Assembly: GCA_027625915.1 (NCBI GenBank) | Contig: JANTQA010000015.1 | Coordinates: 9,143,001-9,207,000, forward strand | Length of the DNA stretch: 64,000 nt | Origin: Anaeramoeba flamelloides | Taxonomy: Eukaryota > Metamonada > Anaeramoebidae | Direction: 5' to 3' | Shown: positions 57,166 through 64,000 of the stretch, one piece after another | How the letters are laid out: each line of letters begins with the position of its first letter | How positions within the stretch are numbered: the stretch's first letter is position 1 | Notes under the pieces: model-generated | Seen by the model: the letters and a program-made list of their open reading frames with translations, nothing else | Database searches by the model: none | What the model was told of the DNA's origin: nothing | Translations under genes and position numbers: made by a program

Positions 57166-59497
57166 TATATATATATATATATATATAGACACCCAATCAA
57201 ATCTTTAAAACCCATACAAACAAAACAATAATAATTAAAATTAAATATTTTAAAAATTGATATGTATAATTTTATTTGAAATGAGAAATCTCGTTTTGTA
57301 AATTGTAAAGAAAAAAAATTATTAAATCAATAAAAACACCAAATAAGATGAATTGATAAAAAAATAATTTATATTTAATTGATAACTCTTTATATCCAAA
57401 AGTTTTGTTCTTTAAAGTCTCATTTTTAATATAAATACACAATTTATCTTGGTGTTTAGTTAGAATTTTTTTTCTATTTTATTTTTAATTATCTGAGTTC
57501 CATACGTTAATCCAACAATGGTCTTTCTTAACGCCTGCATCTAACTTATTTTGAAATAAAACTTAATATATTTCCCTTTTTATACGACTAGATTATTACC
57601 AAATTGATTTCTTCTTATCTTGTTTTGTTCATTTCCCAACTATCTAATATCCATGAATAAATATAAAAAATAAAAGAAAAAATGAATAATTCAAATAAAA
57701 ATCACCAAAAACTAATTATCTTATTAATAATCAAATTCAATATTATTGATGATTTGAGAGGCGTACCCTTTTGTTTGAAAAAAAGTTTCGAAACCCAATC
57801 TCTCATTTTTTTTATAATTTTTTGACCCGGGTTGGAACTAGGTACATCCAGAATACCAAATGAATTGATTTTCGGAATAAACAAATTCATTTAACAATTC
57901 AATAAATTAAATAATCTAAATTTAAAAAAAAAAAAAAACGACTAGTAATCTTCAACTTAAATTTTCCTCATTAAATAACCCGTTAACCCCCCCTTTTTAA
58001 AACTATTTTCACCTGTTACTTGTTGAAGAAATATTTCTTTTGAATGAATCAAATTGAGTAGAAAAAAATCAAAAAAAATTTTACTTATTTAAGTCATCCA
58101 TATACGAATTAATTTCGATATATTAACCAACAAATATAAATATGAATAATAAGTATCTAAATTCAGAAAATTTTTTAGATTTAATAAAAAAAGTAATTTC
58201 ATTTATTTTTTTTTTCCATCAAACACCAAAAAAATAAATATTGTTTTTGTAGGAAATATTTTAGTATTGCAAAACCAAAAGTTATTATTAATTGATTCAC
58301 TCAAAATATTTGTTTTTTTTTTTTTTTTTTTTTTTTTTTTGGAAAAGCCAATGAAACCATATATTTCTTTTTTACTTTATGTTTATATATACTTATCAAA
58401 ATTCTATCTATATTCTATTTATTTTTCAAAATTATATTATCTTTTTTATTTTTTTTTTTACAAATAAAAGGGTAATAGATATTATTAAAGAGAAATGATT
58501 TAATAATGTCACACTTTAAAAATATAAAATACTAAATTAATTGCAAGATTTTTTATCACAATTATTATGTTGTAAAAATTATTACTTCCCCGACAGTGTT
58601 TCTTGAAAAAATGAAAAGAATTATACCTTTTTTTAATAAAAATAAAAAAAGAAAAAAAAATATTTTAAAATAATAATAAAAAAACAAGTTAACGTTTGAT
58701 TTAATCTTTTTTTTTATACTAAAATCATTCCAAATTACTTATTAGTAGATTACTTTTTTTGATAAAAAAATCTTTCTTTCACAACCTTAATTTGTTTTAA
58801 GTAAGAAATATAAAAATTTATCTGATAAAATAACAAATAAAAAATGTTATTTTGGTTTTTTTGAAATTATTGCTTCGCTGATAGGCGAAACGGTATTACA
58901 AGTCTTTTTAAGAATTATATTTTTTTTTTCACATTTTCTTTTTGTGACTTTTTTTTTCTTTTCTTTTTTTTTTTTTTTTTATGGTTTCATAAATTGTTTT
59001 TACACAGTACAAACACAGGATACCGAACCAACCAAAAATAATGCATAGAAAGTCCAAGATACAGAAAAAACATTATTTACCCAAATTAAGTATAAAATTG
59101 ACAGAAATTACTAAATGTTGATTGAGTTAACCCGAGTTGAAAAGAAATAACTTCATATAATGTAGGTTATCTTTAATTAAATTGGGTAAAGTTGGGTTGG
59201 ATCCAATCTAATCAGAGCATTTTTTTTTAATTCTGGACATAGTTTTTTATCAAATATACTTCTTCTAAAAACTTAACAATAAAAAAAGTGGGGTGATCTC
59301 AACAACTTAATGGAAAGATATTGGATTTAAGAATTAATCGAAGGGAAAAAAAAAATAAAGTCATATAAGAATCTCTTTGATATTATTCAAAATTCAGACT
59401 CATCATTTATCTTGAAATAGGTTAACGATAAAGAAAAATCCAATTCTTTATTGAAAGTTCGAAAGAAATATTTAGAAATTCCATAAAGTTCGGTAAA

Positions 59498-59930
59498 GTA
59501 CCGCCGAGTACCTAGGTGCATATATTTTCCAGTATTCAGAAGAAAAGAGTAAAATCTTTGATTTAAATCAATTTTTTAAAAATTCTGGAAAACACAATGG
59601 AATTTTTCTGTTTTATTCTGTGAAGTGTTCTAGGTTTTTTTTACTTTTTGAAATAAACAGAAAATTTTAATAAATTTTCGATTTATTTCAAAAAGTAAAA
59701 AAAACCTAACGAAAAATTTATTGATTTTCGAATTAAATAGAAAAATCTAGAAATTCTAATGAAAGTTTCTTTTATTTTTCCAAATAGTTAGAAAAATTTT
59801 AAAATTTTCATTTCATTTAAAATATTAAAAAAAAATCGAAGGACGCTTTTCTAGAATTCAAAAGAGTCGAGTAAAATCAAAATATTTTACCTTATTATTT
59901 TAAATTCAAGAAAAACCAAACAACAGCAAG
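59498..59930. repeat. Modular nested-hairpin repeat, locus 7
   Basis: Unit 1 (TTCCAGTATTCAGAAGAAAA with inverse AAAAATTCTGGAAAA) is followed by GTGAAGTGTTCTAGG, the inner hairpin AAATAAACAGAAAATTTTAA with its inverse, and CCTAACGAAAAATTTATTGA. A diverged unit ends near 59920. Same order as locus 3 in part. Confidence 0.7.
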
Positions 59931-60953
59931 AGAAAATTAATTCACTATATTCAAAATCAAAAAAAAAAAAAAAAACTTATAGTATTCGAAAAAAACCTTA
60001 CCTAAATATTATATAAAGTATTTCAAAATAATACAATATGTATTTCTTCTTGTTTTAATATAACATCCTTTTTAAGAACCACTACACATTAATCTTTTCA
60101 AGTTCAAATCAATTTTGAAAGTAAACTCCTTGATCTTTTTACTTCAATTTTCAAATAGGAATTAAAATTTTCCCTAATTATCGTAATTTTCCTCATAAAT
60201 TTTTGAAAAAAAGAAGTTATTTTGATGTATTTTATACACTCTATTTTGTGAGATAAATTTTGCATTTTGATCTTTCTTTTTAAAATTTTTTTTTTACTCA
60301 ATAGAACTTTAAGAAATTAATACTGATAAATTCAAAAAAATCACAAACAATTTTTAGTTCAATTTCAATTTTTGTTTAAATCATAAAGACTCTTCCTTGT
60401 AAACTATTCCATATAAAATAGTTCTTGAAAAACAATTTTTTGAAGGGGCAACTAATTTGCAATGTTTCTTAATATTTAAATGAATGAAATGTTTTAAATC
60501 AAAGCCAAAGTAAACAATTTTACTAAATGAAAAAAAAAAAATGAACTTAAAATTTTCAAACATCTATTTAAATTTATCAGTAACAATTTTGCTTTTGTTT
60601 ATTGCCAGTTTCTTTGATTGATTAATTTGTAGGTCTTCTATAAAAATGAAAAACTGGTTAAACTTATTTCAGGAATTATTTTGACAAAGTAATGAAAATT
60701 TGGAATTATATTAAAAGAATCAAAATAAAAAGTTCACGTTGAGATTTTCTTGATTGTTGTTGTCTTAAAAATCTTTTTGTTGAATAATTATAAAGTTAAA
60801 TACAAAAGGAATCTCCTTAAAATTGCAAATAAGTCTTGACCTTAAAATCTTTTCAAAGAAACTTTTTAAACAATTCATTTTTTATTCTTTACCTTTCAGA
60901 CATTTTCTTTGAGAAAAGTGGCAGCTGTCAACCAACAATTGCCTTCTCTTGGT

Positions 60954-61413
60954 ATGAGCAATTTCCAAAAAAAAATCCTCAAAAGAAAAAAAGGTTTTAA
61001 AAAAAAAACAAATCGAAATGACTCTTTAAATAAACGGGTTCACCAAATGTATTCTTCTTCAAAAAACAAACGAGAGAAATTACTCTCAAGAAAAAGGAAT
61101 ATTTTACCTCAAAACCTCTTACCCAAAGAAGAAGAAATACCAGTAAGTTTTTCTTTTTTTTTTTTGCATCATCCTTCTCTGATTTCCGTTCTTTTTGATA
61201 AAATTAATCGTTTCCTTTATTAAAAAGTTGAACGAAATACCTGAACTTATTCAAACAATAGCCAAAGGTGACGAAGTGGAAAAAGAGCTATGTGTTAGTG
61301 ATCTCAAAACAATTGCATCAAGCAAAAATCCACCATTTGAAATTTTCATTGAAAACAAGCTAAATGAGGTCTTAGTGGACCTATTAAATAACTCGCAAAA
61401 TGAGTCCCTTATT
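60954..61413 (+). CDS. Importin alpha paralogue, first two exons (partial)
   Basis: N-terminal part of a second importin alpha. Exon 1 is 60954-61142 (63 codons), exon 2 is 61228-61413, and the intron is 85 bp (GTAAGT...AAAAAG). The start MSNFQKKILKRKKGFKKK parallels MSYFQNKLKRRQGRFKRK of the complete gene. The IBB-type basic segment continues with NKRVHQMYSSSKNKREKLL. Exon 2 (NEIPELIQTIAKGDEVEKEL...) covers the linker and first ARM repeat, and is exactly 186 nt, as in the complete gene, with the same phase and a GTAGGT donor. The expected next exon, beginning near an F(E)SAW motif, was not found in the remaining 2.6 kb. Either a long intron runs off the window, as intron sizes here allow, or the gene is truncated. 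The protein has diverged strongly from its neighbour. Confidence 0.8.
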
Positions 61414-64000
61414 GTAGGTTCATCCTCCTTTTCTTTTCTTTTTTTACTAATACCTAGACCTTTACAGTGAAAGAAAGAAAGAAAGAAACAAAACTCTGCT
61501 ATTTGAGTAAGAATTGGAAAAAAATTTCATATTTTTTTGTTATTTTTCCAAAAACATTTCAAATTTCCAATTAAAACTGAAGCGATCAGTCTTTCACAAC
61601 AACAAGTCAAAATATTAAAATGTGCTATTGATAATTTTGTGTACTTTCTTATTTTATCCCCAATGTCAGAAAATTCTGATCTCCTCAGAAACCCAGAATC
61701 AAAAATTTTTTGTAGGGATCAAATTTTTTTGACTATTTTTTTCAGAATAAGAAAACATAAAAAATCATTTGGTTTCTTGCATTATAAAAATTTTTTACAT
61801 TGTTTATTTCCATTTTCAGAGTTATCATACAATAACAAGTCTTTGTTGCCAGTAATATTAATATAAAGAGTTTTTTTCAATTTTGAGATAATTCTTTTGG
61901 TTTACCAAAAAAATGATTTATTCAACGAATTGAAAAATTAATTGTATCTTTTTTAAGAAGGATAGTTATAAATATTAAAGTTTTAAAGCTACTCACAAAA
62001 TATATACTTTGAAATTGTGTTTTTGTTCAAAGATGGAATTCGATTTTTCAAAATATAAAATTTTCTTTTAGATAATTGGGAATTGTATAATTTTATCCCT
62101 AAAATTCAAAATCAATTTTTTTTCTGAGAAAAATGTTTTAAATTGATATAAGGATTCTTGTGAATAAGACCAAACAGTTTGTTAAAAAAAAATTGAAATT
62201 TTTTTGTGTAAATTTTTTTAAAAACCAGAAAACCAGAAAATGACTTTGTTCAAAATTTCAAGAATTAAGGAAGTAAGTACATTTTAACATTTTGAAAATT
62301 TTTAATTGTGTGAACCTTACTGAAAAATATTTTTTGAGTGCCACCAGATATTGAAACTTTGAAACCAAAATACCATTCATTAGTTTATTCGTGAAAAGAA
62401 CCCAAAGTAATTCAGAGTTGAATCTTAAATTTTTCAATTTTTTGAACATTTTTTTTGATTCAATTTTTGGTTTTAATAAATTCGGATTTGGATCAAGAGA
62501 TGTGTTTATAGGAACGAATGAAATTAGTCAAAGAGTAAACCAAAAAAATAATCCCAAAAGGTGTGTATTTGAAACAAATCTTTTCTTTTAGTAGACCAAA
62601 CACGAAAGATCACCTTTCCAAATAAATTTGTTGAAATCAAGAATGAAAAAAAAAACCCAACAAAAGCCTATTTTCCAAGATTTGTTGATTTTATCTTCTT
62701 AGTTTGAGTGAACCCAAACAATTTTTTACCTTGAATTTCTGTCCCCATTACTATTTATTATTATTTTACAAAACATTTTGTGACAAATTGCCTTTCAAAA
62801 TTCAATTTTCAAATATTTTTATCAAACCAGGCCAAAACAAAGAATACTATTTCAAAAAATTAAAATAAAGGAGGTTGAATTCTCAGAGAATCAAAAAATA
62901 GTTACAAAAGATTCAAACCAAAATAATTGAAAAATTTAGAAAAAATTTCAATCAGATTCAGAATTATTTTTCATTTCCAATTTAATGGAAAATTAATAAT
63001 TATAAAATCAAACGAATTCATCCAATAAAACCCTTATTCTCAAGAAGAATTCAAAAAAATCACCAATTTTCTGAACCCAAACTAGAATTAGATGAATTGA
63101 ATGAAAATAGAATTTTTAAATTCATTTTGGAAATTCTTTAGAAATAAAAATTAATTTGTTTATCAAATATTTTACAAACAAAAGTATTTTCGTCAAGAAT
63201 TAAAAACAAAACCAAATAAAGAATAAGTAATTGTGTCTAATTTTATAGATAAGAGCTTGAAATAAAAGATTTGTATTTATTTTTTCTCGATCAATTTTTT
63301 AATTTTTTTGATCTGCGTTTTTTTAGTTGGTATGAAAATATCTTATACTAGGATATATCCCACTTTAGTATTTATTAAAATATCAATGTATTTGATAAAA
63401 GAAATGATTCGAAGAATTCAGTTTCACATAAATGGTGGCACTCAAAAAATGAAAAATGTACTTACCTTCTTAAGATCTTTCCAAGATTTCATTTTATTTT
63501 TAAAAAATACTATTCCCTTAATTTGATTATTTTTAATCAATAATTAATAACCCAATCCTATTTTTTTTTTTTTTTTCAGTGAGTTAGTAATAACCAAAGG
63601 ATTAAAAATACCAGTCTATTAATCGATTTTCTTATTTTTTCTCATTTTTTTTTAAATGTTGTCAAACAAATAAAAATAATTCAAATTAATAATTCAAATA
63701 AAAAAAAAAATGATAGATATTCTTAAATAACCAATTTGAATATTAATAGTTCGTTTTTTATACTCTTAATATTTTAAAAAGAAAATTGCCTAATCTTTTA
63801 AATTTAAATAAATTTCATAAATAAATAGTTGTAAATCAAAGAATTAATTTTTTCTGATCTTCACGACTTCAATATTTGATTTATTTTTATTGTATTTTTA
63901 AAATAAGATTAAGGATTCAAATCTTATTTGTTCATAAAAACTCTTAGGAATTACTAAAAGTGAGGATTTCATCAAAATAAAAATGTTTTTTGAATTTTTC
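61414..64000. other. Downstream sequence: possible long intron of the importin paralogue
   Basis: AT-rich DNA with short open frames (61537, 62391, 63308) that show no ARM-repeat or other recognisable motif. No family A-E repeat was recognised. It begins with a plausible donor GTAGGT. Confidence 0.4.

Larger units (their letters stand above)
56725..60953. other. Intergenic region, B-box gene to second importin alpha
   Basis: No gene supported. Contains a family A MITE (56966-57165) next to a TA microsatellite, hairpin-module locus 7 (59498-59930) and long homopolymers. TTACCTTTCAG at about 60889-60899, 54 bases before the importin paralogue ATG, could be a 5' UTR intron acceptor. Confidence 0.5.

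Noticed and set aside
57770-57870. Possible second tRNA near GACCCGGGTTGGAACTA / GTTTCGAAACC
   Set aside because: A T-arm-like string exists, but no acceptor stem, D-arm or anticodon arm could be folded around it.
58865-58915. Small hairpin with CTTCGC...GGCGAAA, considered as an snRNA or snoRNA
   Set aside because: No box C/D, box H/ACA or U6 core motif nearby; a short hairpin alone is not evidence.

Overview
The window is very AT-rich nuclear DNA from a unicellular eukaryote. It has spliceosomal GT-AG introns, a eukaryote-type tRNA-Asn, Asn/Asp-rich low-complexity inserts in one long protein, and B-box/filamin/TLDc domain architecture. Together these suggest an amoeboid or related free-living protist. 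Anaeramoeba-like is my best guess, from domain style only. I cannot confirm the species.

Layout: (1) 1210-9873 (+), a giant UBR-box N-recognin whose UBR box is split by a 2.6-kb intron. (2) 9874-15479, no gene seen, dispersed repeats. (3) 15480-16531 (-), ribosomal protein eL15 in three exons, divergent from (4) 17765-27943 (+), a PIN-like/auxin-efflux-family membrane transporter whose three exons are separated by introns of 5.6 and 3.3 kb. (5) 27944-38315, repeats plus one tRNA-Asn(GUU) at 34616-34688 (-). (6) 38316-40636 (+), importin alpha in five exons. (7) 40637-47109, repeats. (8) 47110-56724 (+), a three-B-box, coiled-coil, filamin-repeat, TLDc gene with a 7.1-kb intron and two in-frame TAA codons, probably a decayed gene. 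(9) 56725-60953, repeats. (10) 60954 to at least 61413 (+), the first two exons of a second importin alpha, which either continues past the window through a long intron or is truncated.

Six protein genes and one tRNA gene are supported; coding sequence is roughly one fifth of the window. No operon or pathway cluster is evident: the genes are housekeeping functions (translation, nuclear import, N-degron recognition, membrane transport).

The most notable content is the repeat landscape. Introns fall into two classes (46-302 bp and 2.6-7.1 kb), and the long ones are packed with the same non-autonomous DNA elements as the intergenic DNA. I could define by eye: a ~200-bp palindromic TA-flanked MITE (six full copies and one half copy); a ~170-bp TA-flanked MITE (nested once in itself and once in another element); two TTAA-flanked TIR element families; large fold-back elements; a ~500-600-bp dispersed family including a head-to-head pair; and a strange modular family of nested hairpins with conserved polar ends. 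No transposase gene was found, so all appear mobilised in trans or are relics.
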